In this document: piece by piece, positions 29,495-39,391 of the stretch
How the letters are laid out: every line of letters begins with the position of its first letter
Position numbering within the stretch: the first letter of the stretch is position 1
NCBI GenBank assembly: GCA_011525915.1
Contig: WYBM01000021.1
Span: 1-64,000 of the forward strand
From: Ardenticatenaceae bacterium
Lineage (GTDB): Bacteria > Chloroflexota > Anaerolineae > Promineifilales > Promineifilaceae
Direction: 5' to 3'
DNA length: 64,000 nucleotides
The notes under the pieces: model-generated
Seen by the model: only the letters and a program-made list of their open reading frames with translations
What the model was told of the DNA's origin: nothing
The model's database searches: none
Made by a program: the position numbers and the translations under genes

Positions 29495-31636
29495 TCAGGG
29501 AACGCCCTTTCTGGCATCTGGCACAACAAAAGGAATTGTAAAATTGAAGCGGGCGCCACCACCGGGTGCGTCATCTACCCAGATACGGCCGTTATGCGCT
29601 TCCACGGCCAACCGACAAAAAGCCAATCCTAACCCCAACCCTTTAGAGTCAGAGTTCCCATGCTTGATCCGCTCAAATTTTTCAAAAATGGATTGCCGGT
29701 GTTCTACAGGAATGCCCATCCCCTCATCACTGACTGAAGCGATGATCCCTTCCTGATCTTCGGTCAGCCCCGCAAAGATCGTGATTTGCTGGCCTTCCAT
29801 GCTGTACTTTAAGGCATTGTCCACCAGGTTAATCAGCACCCGCCGGATCATATCTTCTTCGACATAAACGTCAGGCAGGGCCGGGGCCAGTTCCTGGACA
29901 AAGGTGACGCGGCGCTGCTCAAAGTTCGGCCGTTCAATTTCGCGTACTTCATCCATCAGATCATAAATATCTACCAGTGTGCGTTCTGTAATGGGGTGAC
30001 CGGCTTCCAAACGGTTGATATCAAGTAGGGAGCGCACCAGTGTTTGCAGGCGTTCACTGCTGCGTTTGGCAATATCCAGCATGTAATACAGCGGTGAATC
30101 CGGGTCCATGGGTGGAATTTCGTAAGACAGCAGTTCCAGGCTGGAGATGACATTGCCCAAGGGGCTTTGCAGGTCGTGGAACAGCATGGCTGTCAGGTCA
30201 CGACGCATTTCTTCAAGTTCCACGTGCTTAGATATATCGTGGAAAATCCACTGCAAAATCTCGCTTTGCTCAAATAAGGTGCGCTTGGCATAGACCTCAA
30301 CCGGCAGCTTTTGCCCATCTTGGGTCACAATTTCGCTGGTAAACACTTTCACAGAGTCATTTTGAATAGCGCTGGCCTGGGGCAAATTAGCCTGAGGTTC
30401 AAGAATTTTACTGATGTGCATGCCCGGTAATTCTTCACGGCCGTAAAGGAAAAACTGTGTGGCCCGCCGGTTCACTTGGGTGATATACCCGTCCAGGTTT
30501 GTAAGAATAATAGGGTTAATGGTGTCCTGGAAGAGTCGGGCATATTGGGCTTCAGCTGCCTGAGTGCGGGCAAACTGTTTGGCATTGGCAATGGCTGTAC
30601 TGGCAATATTGGCCAGGTTGACCAGCAAATCCAGGTCTTGTTCCGTAAAAATTCCCTCAATGGGGTTGATAGCCTGAATGGTGCCCAACACTTCCCCCTT
30701 AAACTGCATGGGGGCACAGATCATGGCCCGTGTAGGGTGGCCAGTGCGCTGGTCACCCAATTGGTGAAAACGTGGGTCGCGGCTGGTGTCTGGCACTAAC
30801 GCCGGCTGACAATGTTCCATGACCCAGCCAGAAAGCCCCTGGTTCGAAGGCAGTCGCAAGCCCACAATTTCGTTCCCGCCAATGCCTTCAGCCACCTGGT
30901 ATACCAATTCCTTCGATTGTTCATCTACCAGAGCAATGCTCAAAGCTTCACCATTAAGAAATTCATTCATCTGCGAAAGCAGCGATTTCATGATTTCATC
31001 AAGGTCTAAAGAGGAATTAATAGCCCGGCTGGCTTCATTAAGCAGCGCCGCCATTTGCAGCTGTCTTTGAGAAGTCGCAAAGAGGCGGGCGTTTTCCACA
31101 TGACTGGCAGCTTCGTTGGCAAACTCCAGCAGCATCTCAGCCTGGTCTTCCGTAAATTGGTGGGTGCCTTCACGATGCAGTGTCAAGGCGGCTACAGCCC
31201 GACCATTTGTCAGCAGCGGAACACAAATGGCGGAAAGAGGGCTTTCTGAATCAGTTAGATCGGGGCGGTGTATCCATTGTTTGTCTTGTAAGGTATTATG
31301 AACGAGATAGAGTTCACGTTTCCGGATGACCCATCCCGCTACCCCTTTTTGGATAATGTCCAATAAAAAAGCATCAGGTTTGTGACGGTGTGGTTTCTCC
31401 AGGTAATAGCAGGTGTGTTCAATATGCTGGCCTTCATTGACTACAATAATACAGCTATCATCGGCACGTAAGTGACGGGTGGCAATTTCCAGGATGGCAT
31501 CAAGGGTACGGTTAATATCCAGGCCATCCTTCTCAATATGCGTCAGGGCACTGGCCACCGCCCGTGTTAACGGATGCGTATAGCCATTTCCTGTCTCGTA
31601 TCCTGAAAGGTCAGACATATCTGCTGATTGGATCAT
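29495..31636 (-). CDS. Soluble sensor histidine kinase with two GAF and one PAS domain
   Basis: A 713-residue kinase without membrane segments. Two GAF domains (about residues 30-180 and 205-355), one PAS domain (about 365-475; GYITQVNRRATQFFLYGREELPG), HisKA with H487 in LFHDLQSPLGN and a HATPase domain with N607 (LVDNALKYS), DEGMGI and GLGLGLAF. The H box is the HDLQ-P variant common in GAF/PAS kinases. It senses a small ligand, light or redox state in the cytoplasm; which is not clear. No response regulator lies next to it. Confidence 0.92.
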   Translation of the reverse strand: MIQSADMSDLSGYETGNGYTHPLTRAVASALTHIEKDGLDINRTLDAILEIATRHLRADDSCIIVVNEGQHIEHTCYYLEKPHRHKPDAFLLDIIQKGVAGWVIRKRELYLVHNTLQDKQWIHRPDLTDSESPLSAICVPLLTNGRAVAALTLHREGTHQFTEDQAEMLLEFANEAASHVENARLFATSQRQLQMAALLNEASRAINSSLDLDEIMKSLLSQMNEFLNGEALSIALVDEQSKELVYQVAEGIGGNEIVGLRLPSNQGLSGWVMEHCQPALVPDTSRDPRFHQLGDQRTGHPTRAMICAPMQFKGEVLGTIQAINPIEGIFTEQDLDLLVNLANIASTAIANAKQFARTQAAEAQYARLFQDTINPIILTNLDGYITQVNRRATQFFLYGREELPGMHISKILEPQANLPQASAIQNDSVKVFTSEIVTQDGQKLPVEVYAKRTLFEQSEILQWIFHDISKHVELEEMRRDLTAMLFHDLQSPLGNVISSLELLSYEIPPMDPDSPLYYMLDIAKRSSERLQTLVRSLLDINRLEAGHPITERTLVDIYDLMDEVREIERPNFEQRRVTFVQELAPALPDVYVEEDMIRRVLINLVDNALKYSMEGQQITIFAGLTEDQEGIIASVSDEGMGIPVEHRQSIFEKFERIKHGNSDSKGLGLGLAFCRLAVEAHNGRIWVDDAPGGGARFNFTIPFVVPDARKGVP

Positions 31637-31737
31637 GAAGAATAAGTGCTTCCTGGTAGATATCTGCTGATAAACCAGAGGGCTGTACCAAAGATTTTTG
31701 GTTTGCCAGATGCATTGTATGGTAGATTACCAGTCAA

Positions 31738-32742
31738 TTATACCAGTTGTAGGCTGGGAATAACATCTAGATCAAGTGCGTCAAATTTCCCATTTATAAA
31801 ACGCCAGTGAGCGGCTGCCCCAATCATAGCAGCGTTATCAGTACAGAGAATAGGTTTAGGGTAACGTACAGGCATAGGTAATGTGTCCTTCATGGTCTGA
31901 CGCAGGACGCTGTTGGCAGAGACACCCCCGGCCAGGTGTACGGCCGTGACACCATAGGTCTGGGCCGCCCGTTCCGTTTTGGTCACCAACGCCTCCACAA
32001 CGGCGGCTTGGAAGCTGGCCGCCAGGTCATTCACCAGCAGGGATGGTTGGTGGCCCTGTTGTGTCTGGCGCATGACGGCCGTTTTTAAGCCGCTGAAACT
32101 AAAATTAAAGCTATCATCCATCACCCCACGCGGAAACTTGTAAGCATTGGGGTTGCCGCTGCGGGCAACCTTGTCAATGGCCGGACCGCCAGGGAAGGGC
32201 AGGCCCAACAATCGACCAACTTTGTCAAACGCTTCCCCGGCGGCATCATCCAGAGTGCCGCCCAGGTGTTTATAACGGCCGTGGTCTGCCATCAAATACA
32301 GTTCTGTGTGTCCGCCGCTTACCACCAGGTTTAAAAGTGGGAAGGCGAAACTTTCTGATTCTTCCGAGAGCCAGAGAGAATAAATATGTCCTTCAATATG
32401 GTTGATGCCCAACAGGGGCTTGTGGCGGGCCAGCGCCAACCCTTTGGCCATGTTGACGCCCACCAGCAGTGATCCCACCAACCCAGGCCCGCGTGTAACC
32501 GCAATACAATCGACGTCATCCAATCCCAGGTGAGCTTCTTCCAATGCCTGTTTGACAACGGTGTGGATGACTTCAATGTGGCGGCGTGAAGCCACTTCTG
32601 GGAAGACGCCGCCATACTGCGCGTGCAGCTCTACCTGGCTGGCAATAACGTTGCTAAGAATAGTACGGCCATTTTCCACCACAGCTGCCGCTGTTTCATC
32701 ACAAGAAGTTTCAATGGCCAGGATTCGTGTAAAAGTACTCAT
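31738..32742 (-). CDS. tsaD: tRNA N6-threonylcarbamoyladenosine transferase TsaD
   Basis: A 334-residue ASKHA-fold enzyme (Kae1/YgjD) that transfers the threonylcarbamoyl group to A37 of ANN-reading tRNAs, with TsaB and TsaE. Signatures are LAIETSCDETAAAVV, PEVASRRHIE, GINHIEGHIYS (the two metal-binding His), VSGGHTELY, and GGVSANSVLR. Length is normal. It lies 29 bp downstream of selA on the same strand; tsaB and tsaE are not in the window. Confidence 0.97.
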   Translation of the reverse strand: MSTFTRILAIETSCDETAAAVVENGRTILSNVIASQVELHAQYGGVFPEVASRRHIEVIHTVVKQALEEAHLGLDDVDCIAVTRGPGLVGSLLVGVNMAKGLALARHKPLLGINHIEGHIYSLWLSEESESFAFPLLNLVVSGGHTELYLMADHGRYKHLGGTLDDAAGEAFDKVGRLLGLPFPGGPAIDKVARSGNPNAYKFPRGVMDDSFNFSFSGLKTAVMRQTQQGHQPSLLVNDLAASFQAAVVEALVTKTERAAQTYGVTAVHLAGGVSANSVLRQTMKDTLPMPVRYPKPILCTDNAAMIGAAAHWRFINGKFDALDLDVIPSLQLV

Positions 32743-32771
32743 AAGCTTATAAGATATAGATCAGCCAACCT

Positions 32772-34163
32772 CTAACCTTGATGGTGGCTACAGTTTACCA
32801 GCGAATGGATAAGATTATCAACCTGTTCCGGCAAAACCGTGCGCGGATCAACCAGGTAACGGCCGTCCTGAATACGCCCAATCACCGGCACCTTCCCCCC
32901 CCGCAGCCGGGCGGCCAGGCCGGCGGCATCGGTCTGTTCAATAACCACTAGCTTCGTTGGCAGGTCGGTTCCAGGCAAACTTCCACCGCCAACGGTAGAA
33001 CGGCCGTCTCCGGTGGTCGCTAACACCCCTTGCTGCCGCAGTTCAGATGCCCAGCGTTGGGCGTCTGCCTCAATCTCGCCCATGGGCCGGGCGATCATAC
33101 GCCATACCGGAATTGCGACTAATGCCTGGCCGGTCAGGTAGTGGGTTAACGTGGCTGCCAGCCCCGCCAAGCAAAGCTTGTCAGCCCGTATGGCGCGTGC
33201 CAATGGCTGTTGCCGGCACTGGGCTACCAGGTCTGCCCGTCCTACTAAAATGCCGGCTTGTGGCCCCCCTAATAACTTGTCGCCGCTAAAGGCGACCATG
33301 TCGGCGCCAGCCTGCAAACCGGCTAAAACTGTTGGCTCTGCCTCTAACCCAAAGGGGGCTACATCCAGCAGGGCACCGCTGCCCTGGTCATAAAGCAGCG
33401 GCAGGTCATAGGTGTGGGCCAGCGTCGCTAAGTCTGCTAACGAAGGTTCGCTGGTAAAACCCACAATTTTGTAATTAGAATGGTGAACTACCAAAATAGC
33501 GGCCGTACGCTCATTGATGGCGCGTTGGTAATCATGCACATGGGTGCGGTTGGTGGTGCCCACCTCTACCAGTTTTGCCCCTGATTGGGCCATCACATCC
33601 GGAATACGGAAGCCGCCGCCAATTTCTACAAGCTGCCCCCGGCTGATGATGACCTCACGTCCCCGGCATAGTGTGGTGAGCATCAACAGCACGGCGGCGG
33701 CGTTGTTATTCACTACCAAAGCGGCTTCAGCGCCGGTAATGTGCTGAAGTAATTGCGCTGCATGCACGCTGCGTGAGCCACGTTCCCCGGCGGTAACGTC
33801 GTACTCTAGCGCGGAGTAGCTGCGGGCTGCCGCTTCTATGGCCTGCCGGGCTGCCTGGCTCAAGGGAGCCCGCCCCAGATTGGTATGGATGATCACACCA
33901 GTTGCATTGATGACAGGTTGTAAGGTGGGTGTCAGAAAAGCCTCCAGCCAATGGACTGCGGCCTTTAAGAGTAGATCAGGTGTGGGGGTAATAGAGTGGC
34001 CCTGTAGGATGGCAGTTCGTGTCGTTTCCAGGCTTTGGCGTAAGGCGGTTGTGGTCAGCTCACGGCCGTAGTTAGCCACCATATCGGTCACCATCGGTGT
34101 CTGCAATAACTGGTCTACGCTGGGTAGCTCACGTAATAACTGTTGATGAGTATTTTTGGCCAT
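32772..34163 (-). CDS. selA: L-seryl-tRNA(Sec) selenium transferase
   Basis: A 463-residue PLP enzyme that converts seryl-tRNA(Sec) to selenocysteinyl-tRNA(Sec) with selenophosphate. The N-terminal LPSVDQLLQTP domain binds tRNA(Sec); VINATGVIIHTNLGRAPL and ERGSRS are family motifs; the PLP lysine is K296 in FSGDKLLGG. Length matches known SelA. Its presence implies that this organism makes selenoproteins. selB, selD and tRNA(Sec) are not seen here, unlike the common selA-selB operon. Confidence 0.96.
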   Translation of the reverse strand: MAKNTHQQLLRELPSVDQLLQTPMVTDMVANYGRELTTTALRQSLETTRTAILQGHSITPTPDLLLKAAVHWLEAFLTPTLQPVINATGVIIHTNLGRAPLSQAARQAIEAAARSYSALEYDVTAGERGSRSVHAAQLLQHITGAEAALVVNNNAAAVLLMLTTLCRGREVIISRGQLVEIGGGFRIPDVMAQSGAKLVEVGTTNRTHVHDYQRAINERTAAILVVHHSNYKIVGFTSEPSLADLATLAHTYDLPLLYDQGSGALLDVAPFGLEAEPTVLAGLQAGADMVAFSGDKLLGGPQAGILVGRADLVAQCRQQPLARAIRADKLCLAGLAATLTHYLTGQALVAIPVWRMIARPMGEIEADAQRWASELRQQGVLATTGDGRSTVGGGSLPGTDLPTKLVVIEQTDAAGLAARLRGGKVPVIGRIQDGRYLVDPRTVLPEQVDNLIHSLVNCSHHQG

Positions 34164-34234
34164 GATTGCTGCCTTTATGCTGCTGTCTGAAGCTGTTGGT
34201 TAAGGGTTTATCCGTGGATAACGATGGAATCGAT

Positions 34235-34753
34235 TTAAGGATGATATGTTACCAGCGCCGCCCGCGCCCGAATTTGCAGCAGCACTTCAAACAAAACCAG
34301 GACACCAGCCACCAGCAAGGCAGCAGCCACTCCCAACGCCCTGTTCATTTGCAGCCAGACACAAAATGCTGCCCAAAACCCTACCCCCATAGCCTGTCGC
34401 AGCACGACCCAAAATGGTGTTGCTGATGATTCACCAAACCGTTCATCGGCATAACGGCCAAAGCGCTTGTTTAAGAAGTAGGCCAGCGGCAGCACCAATC
34501 CGGTGGTCAATACTACAATAACCGCCAGAAAAGCGATAATCAGCTCGGTGTTTGATGCATCCAGCAGCGAGGTGACATCTACCCTATCTAACGTGGTGGC
34601 CCGGATCAGGTCTAGACGGGTCGTTTCAATAGGCCAGAAGTTGTTGACAATATAGTCCAGGGCAGTAAAGCCGATAAAAAAGAGCCCAAGACCTAACAGT
34701 AAATAGGGAATGACGCCAAGACGCTGCCAAACTTTCATGGGGGTATTATACAC
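34235..34753 (-). CDS. Four-helix membrane protein, unknown function
   Basis: A 172-residue protein with four membrane segments (about residues 13-33, 68-92, 111-127, 132-150) and a polar loop between the first two (NFWPIETTRLDLIRATTLDRVDVTSL split over residues 38-65). No family recognised. The GTG at 34751-34753 has AGGAG nine bases upstream and is chosen over the ATG five codons later. It lies between selA and the small protein at 34778 on the same strand. Confidence 0.65.
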   Translation of the reverse strand: MYNTPMKVWQRLGVIPYLLLGLGLFFIGFTALDYIVNNFWPIETTRLDLIRATTLDRVDVTSLLDASNTELIIAFLAVIVVLTTGLVLPLAYFLNKRFGRYADERFGESSATPFWVVLRQAMGVGFWAAFCVWLQMNRALGVAAALLVAGVLVLFEVLLQIRARAALVTYHP

Positions 34754-34777
34754 GTCTATTCGCTCCTGTCGGCCTGT

Positions 34778-35209
34778 TTATGGGGAATTCTGGCCACTTA
34801 GAATATGACGCAGGGCCAGGCCATAAGCCTCCCCTGCTGACGTGCCCTGAAATGTCAGGTTTTCCCCTTGGTGAATAATGTCACACACATAATGCTCTCC
34901 TTCTAATGCCAGACGCAGGCAAAGGGCAGCTTCATCACGTAACAGACCCGCTAAGGCGTCACGTAATTGCTCTTCTGTGGGCAGCCAGATAGCCTCATGG
35001 GTAAGCAGATGGTCGGCAGCCCACTCGGCCGTGCCATGAAACGTCAGCGCCGGCCAGCCGCGCAGCAAATCCATCGTCACCATCATGTCAGAAATGACAA
35101 AAATTTTGTCATCCATGCCCCGGTCTGGTATGGCAAAAAAGTCGTTCACGGCCGTTTGCCATACCAGGCCCGCTTCCTTTAACTGCCTTGCCAGCGTTAA
35201 TGAAATCAT
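34778..35209 (-). CDS. Conserved hypothetical protein
   Basis: A 143-residue soluble protein. It starts ISLTLARQLKEAGLVWQ and contains DFFAIPDRGMDDKIFVISDMM, TFHGTAEWA and WLPTEEQLRDAL, and ends with a short helix (SAGEAYGLALRHIL). I recall similar small proteins of unknown role from other Chloroflexota, but cannot name a verified family. AAGGGG lies 7 nt upstream of the ATG, and the stop codon of the upstream SDR gene overlaps this ribosome-binding site, so the two genes are probably coupled. Confidence 0.7.
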   Translation of the reverse strand: MISLTLARQLKEAGLVWQTAVNDFFAIPDRGMDDKIFVISDMMVTMDLLRGWPALTFHGTAEWAADHLLTHEAIWLPTEEQLRDALAGLLRDEAALCLRLALEGEHYVCDIIHQGENLTFQGTSAGEAYGLALRHILSGQNSP

Positions 35210-35218
35210 CTGTACCCC

Positions 35219-35932
35219 TTAGCGCCACGGATTGGCCATCGTCTGAATGAGGACGGGTAGACCGATTTTTAGGTTTGGCTGGCGTGTCAGCAGCCACATT
35301 GTCAGGTCAGCAACATCCTCCGGCGACAGGCACTTTTCGGGAATCAGCCCTGGTGTGCCCTCTGCCATGGGCGTCAGCACCATGCCCGGACAGATGGTGT
35401 TGATGCGGATGTTCAGATGTTGATTTTCTCGCTGAATAAACTCGCCCAGGGCATTCAGTGCATGTTTGGTTACACCATAGGCGCCGTTCCCCGCATAATG
35501 TTCTATGCCCGCCTCTGAGCTGATGTTAATAATATGCCCACTTTGCTGCTGCCGCATGATGGGCAGTACGGCGCGGGCCAGCAAAAACGGTCCGCGCAAA
35601 TTTACGGCCATGACATGGTCCCAGGCCTCAATGCTGTGCCGGTGGATAGCATCACCACCACCAATACCGGCATTATTGATGAGGATGTCCACGGTGCTGA
35701 AGTGGTCCACGGCCGTCTCCACAACCCGCGCCACGTCAGCCTCTGCTGATACGTCGGCCGATACCGCCACGGCCGTGCCGCCCGTCTTCTCAATCATGGT
35801 TACCACAGTTTGTAATGGTCCCTCACGCCGGCCACACACAACCACCTGTGCACCGGCCTGTGCCAGCGCCAGGGCAATCGCTTTCCCAATGCCCGTTCCC
35901 CCACCCGTCACAATGGCCGTCTTGTTTTCCAT
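35219..35932 (-). CDS. Short-chain dehydrogenase/reductase
   Basis: A 237-residue classical SDR. TGGGTGIGKA binds NAD(P), NNAGIGGG is the second motif, INISSE holds the catalytic Ser and YGVTKHAL the Tyr-Lys pair. The usual C-terminal GxxxxVDGG tail is missing; the protein ends NLKIGLPVLIQTMANPWR, as in several divergent SDRs. The substrate is unknown. GGAGGTAATCAG precedes the ATG. It is divergent from the dnaE-like gene with about 110 bp between starts. Confidence 0.9.
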   Translation of the reverse strand: MENKTAIVTGGGTGIGKAIALALAQAGAQVVVCGRREGPLQTVVTMIEKTGGTAVAVSADVSAEADVARVVETAVDHFSTVDILINNAGIGGGDAIHRHSIEAWDHVMAVNLRGPFLLARAVLPIMRQQQSGHIINISSEAGIEHYAGNGAYGVTKHALNALGEFIQRENQHLNIRINTICPGMVLTPMAEGTPGLIPEKCLSPEDVADLTMWLLTRQPNLKIGLPVLIQTMANPWR

Positions 35933-36041
35933 CTGATTACCTCCATTCTATGGTTAAGCGTCAGGTGTTCAGGTGAACATCCTGCTGCCCGCCCATCTCA
36001 TCACTTGCCCACTTGCCGCTTGTCTGTATGATCGCACCCAC

Positions 36042-39000
36042 ATGAATGAGATGATGCACTTTGCACACCTTCACGTTCACTCCCATTATACCCTGTTGGG
36101 GGGCACTGCGTCTGTGGCTGATCTGGCGCAGCGGGCGGCAGCCCAGGGGATGCCGGCCTTGGCCCTCACAGACACGGCCGCCCTCATTGGCGCTGTTCAG
36201 TTCCAACAGGCATGTGCCGCCGCCAGCATCCAACCGATCCTGGGCCTGACCCTGCCCGTGGCCGCGCCCGAAGGCGAGATGCACCTGGCCCCAGATGTGG
36301 CCGGATGGGTGGTGTTGTTGGCGACTGGGCCAGCCGGGTACCGATCATTGTGCCGCCTGTCATCGGCCGTGCAATCGGCTGCTGCCCGTGCGCAATGGCT
36401 GCTGCAAGGTATTCCCTGGAGTTGGTTAAAGGAAAACGCAGCCGGGCTGGTTTGCCTGGACGGCGGCGCCATGGGGTGGACGGCGCGTTACCTGCGGGCA
36501 GGCAGCCCGCGAGCCGCAGCCCGCGTCGCCTCCCGGTTGGGGGGGCTGTTTGGTGAGATGGCTTATTTAAGCCTGGAACTGCATACACCAGCCGACGCGG
36601 CCGTGGCCCGTGAACTCATCGCCATTGGTGACCGTTTTGGTCTGGCCACCGTTGCCGTGCAGCCCGTTTACTGCCTGGAACCGGCTGATGCACCCCGGCT
36701 GCGCCTGTTGGCGGCTGTTGACCAGAATTGCCACCTGGCAGACGTACCGGCGGCGGCGCTGCCCGCCCATGGAGACACGGCCGTGGCCCTCCATTGGCAA
36801 TCTCCGGCCCAGATCGCCGAAACGTTTGCCGAATTTCCAGATGCCGTGCGGCGGGTGGGCCAAATCGTAGAGCACTGTGAACCCTGTTTGCCTGACGGCC
36901 GTCCTATCTGGCCCAAACTGGAACTCCCCCACGGCCAATCGGCGGCCGACGCGTTAGCTGACAAAGCCTACTCCGGCTTAAAGAACCGTCACCCGTATGC
37001 CGTTGATGGTGATACGTCTGTAGCCCCGCTAACGGCTGATGGTTTACCGCTTGCCGATTACCAGGCACGCCTGCACCGGGAACTTGAGGCCATCAGCCAA
37101 CAAGGTTTTGCCCCGCTCTTCCTGCTGGTGGCTGACATTACCCGTTTTGCCAGGGAGACGGGAGTGCCGGTCAACACACGTGGCAGCGTGGCCAACTCGC
37201 TGGTGGCCTATTGTTTGGGTATCACCCAGGTAGATCCTGTAGTGCATGATCTGCTCTTTGAACGGTTCCTGAACCCGGCCCGTGCCAACCTGCCGGACAT
37301 TGATCTGGACTTTTGCAGCCGCCGCCGTGACGAAGTGCTGCACTACATTCGGGCCACGTATGGTCCTGACCGGGTAGCGCTGGTGGCAACCATCAGCACC
37401 ATGCAGCCCAAATCGGCCGTACGTGAGACGGCTAAGGCGTATGGCTATGATGAGACGGGCATAAAACGGCTGACGGCCGTCATTCCCCAACACTGGCACC
37501 CTGATCCCCGCCGCCGCGAAACAACCAGCCTGGATGATATTCTGGCCCAACTGCCAGACGCTGGTGACCGGGAGGTATTGCAGGCCGCTTTTACCTTGGT
37601 TGGTCAGCCGCACCATCTCAGTATTCATCCCGGCGGTGTGGTCATTACCCCTGGTCCTCTGACCGACTTTGTGCCCCTGCACCTGGCCCCCAAAGGCTTT
37701 CTTACCACCCAATATGACTTCCGCGATGTGGAAACAATCGGCCTGCCTAAGATGGATTTGCTGGGCATCCGTGCCTTGACGGTGCTGGCCGACGCTGCTG
37801 ACCTGATTCGCGCTCAGCATGATCCCCACTTTGACCTGGCCGCCATACCTCTAGATGATGCCCCCACGGCCGTGACCCTGGCTCATGCGGCCACGATTGG
37901 CGTCTTCCAGTGTGAATCTACCGGGGCGCAGCGCACACTGCGCCAGTTACAGGCCAAAAGTGTGCGTGATCTGGCCGTAGCAAATGCCTTTTTTAAACCC
38001 GGCCCGGCCCTGGGCGGCATGGCCCAGGCCTTCATCCGTCGCTACCGGGGCCAGGAGGCCGTCACTTATTTACATCCTGTACTGATGCCCATTTTGCGGC
38101 CCACGCAGGGCGTCCTGCTTTTTCAGGAGCAAATTCTGCGCATAGCCACTGAGGTGGCCGGGCTTACCTGGAGCCAGGCAGACCGGCTGCGTAAAGGGAT
38201 GAGCAAATTACAGGCACAGGATATGGCCGCCATGCGGCTGCGTTTTGTGCATGGCTGCCAGGAAAAATCTGGCCTGACACCAGAACAGGCAGAGACGCTG
38301 TGGGGGCAGGTGGAACCATTTGCCGGCTATGGCTTTAACCAGGGTCATGCCACTGCCTATGCCGATGTCAGCTACCGTTCTGCCTTTTTGAAAACCCATT
38401 ACCCGGCACAGTTCCTCTGTGCCCGGCTGGCTGATCATGGCGGGTTTCATCATCCGGTGATCTACATTGCCGAAGCGCGGCGGTTAGGCATCAACGTGTA
38501 TCCGCCACATATCAACTTTAGCGGCCGGAACTTTACATTGACGACGGATGTAGACCTGGCCAGGTTTACAAATGGTTCTGAGGGGCCCACACTCTGGATG
38601 GGTTTGGGGCAGGTACGTGACCTGCGCCAGGCGTCAATAACCATGATTATGACCCAACGGCCGTACACCACTCTGCGCGATCTGCTGAGCAAAGTCCCGT
38701 TGCAAAACAAAGAAATTGCCCATCTGATCCAGTGCGGCGCCCTGGATGGGTTGGGCCAAAGCCGTGCGGCTTTGTTGGCTGAAGCAGAGGATATTGGCCG
38801 GGCGGGCAGCACCCGGCAGATGGCGTTTAGCTTTGCGGAAATGACGGCCGTAGCCCCCGAACCTCTAGCACAGCAGCTGGCATGGGAAAGCCGCCTGCTC
38901 GGTTGGCCTGTCAGCGCCAACCCCATCACCCTGGTCAAAGAGCATACGGTTGATGATGTGCCACTGCGCTTTGTCCACCGCCTGCGCAACCAGAAGACCA

Positions 39001-39206
39001 CTATCGCCGGGGTACGCCTGCCTGGCTGGACGGGCGGGCGAGGCTTTTACTTCGGTGACGGTGATGATTTTATCGTGGTCAAACCAGTACGGGGCCAGCA
39101 TCAGAAGATTGAGCGCTGGCAGCCGCTGCGCCTGACCGGTATCTGGCGGGAAGATGAATGGGGCAGCGGCTGGTTTGAGGCCGAACACCTGACAACGCTT
39201 CAGTAA
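36042..39206 (+). CDS. dnaE2: DNA polymerase III alpha subunit, error-prone DnaE2 type
   Basis: A roughly 1054-residue C-family polymerase. The N-terminal PHP domain starts HFAHLHVHSHYTLLGG; the later PHP motif reads LTDTAALIG with Thr in place of a metal His, so proofreading by PHP is unlikely. The palm carries PDIDLDF with two catalytic Asp, then FQCESTGAQRTLRQL and a C-terminal helix-hairpin-helix and OB region. The short length and lack of a tau-binding tail suggest DnaE2 or ImuC, the translesion polymerase of SOS mutagenesis. imuA and imuB are not adjacent. Starts at 36051 or 36054 are also possible. Its stop codon is part of the repeat at 39201. Confidence 0.88.
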   Translation: MNEMMHFAHLHVHSHYTLLGGTASVADLAQRAAAQGMPALALTDTAALIGAVQFQQACAAASIQPILGLTLPVAAPEGEMHLAPDVAGWVVLLATGPAGYRSLCRLSSAVQSAAARAQWLLQGIPWSWLKENAAGLVCLDGGAMGWTARYLRAGSPRAAARVASRLGGLFGEMAYLSLELHTPADAAVARELIAIGDRFGLATVAVQPVYCLEPADAPRLRLLAAVDQNCHLADVPAAALPAHGDTAVALHWQSPAQIAETFAEFPDAVRRVGQIVEHCEPCLPDGRPIWPKLELPHGQSAADALADKAYSGLKNRHPYAVDGDTSVAPLTADGLPLADYQARLHRELEAISQQGFAPLFLLVADITRFARETGVPVNTRGSVANSLVAYCLGITQVDPVVHDLLFERFLNPARANLPDIDLDFCSRRRDEVLHYIRATYGPDRVALVATISTMQPKSAVRETAKAYGYDETGIKRLTAVIPQHWHPDPRRRETTSLDDILAQLPDAGDREVLQAAFTLVGQPHHLSIHPGGVVITPGPLTDFVPLHLAPKGFLTTQYDFRDVETIGLPKMDLLGIRALTVLADAADLIRAQHDPHFDLAAIPLDDAPTAVTLAHAATIGVFQCESTGAQRTLRQLQAKSVRDLAVANAFFKPGPALGGMAQAFIRRYRGQEAVTYLHPVLMPILRPTQGVLLFQEQILRIATEVAGLTWSQADRLRKGMSKLQAQDMAAMRLRFVHGCQEKSGLTPEQAETLWGQVEPFAGYGFNQGHATAYADVSYRSAFLKTHYPAQFLCARLADHGGFHHPVIYIAEARRLGINVYPPHINFSGRNFTLTTDVDLARFTNGSEGPTLWMGLGQVRDLRQASITMIMTQRPYTTLRDLLSKVPLQNKEIAHLIQCGALDGLGQSRAALLAEAEDIGRAGSTRQMAFSFAEMTAVAPEPLAQQLAWESRLLGWPVSANPITLVKEHTVDDVPLRFVHRLRNQKTTIAGVRLPGWTGGRGFYFGDGDDFIVVKPVRGQHQKIERWQPLRLTGIWREDEWGSGWFEAEHLTTLQ

Positions 39207-39306
39207 CCAGTGGTCAGAAGTCAGTAACCAGTGGTCAGAAGTCAGTAGACTATGTCCAGGGCTAGGCCAGCACTGAAAACTGTCCACTGATGACTGAAAA
39301 CAGATA
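39201..39306. repeat. Intergenic CAGT-word repeat, copy 4
   Basis: Contains two near-identical CAGTAACCAGTGGTCAGAAGT units followed by AGTAGAC, GTCCAG and the CCAGCACTGAAAACTG block shared with the copies at 124-275 and 7326-7420. The dnaE2 stop codon (CAG TAA) lies at its left edge. A two-component remnant follows 85 bp further on. Confidence 0.85.
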
Positions 39307-39391
39307 CTCGTTTTGTACGGTTTCCTCACTTCCTCATGGTTTCATCTTTTTCTTAATAACCTGGGTTAAAATGAGCCTCTGGAGAGATTAG

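Noticed and set aside
34735..34753. TATAAT directly before an ATG, suggesting a leaderless mRNA for the membrane protein
   Set aside because: The TATAAT is part of codons 2-3 of a better GTG start that has AGGAG upstream; no -35 is seen.
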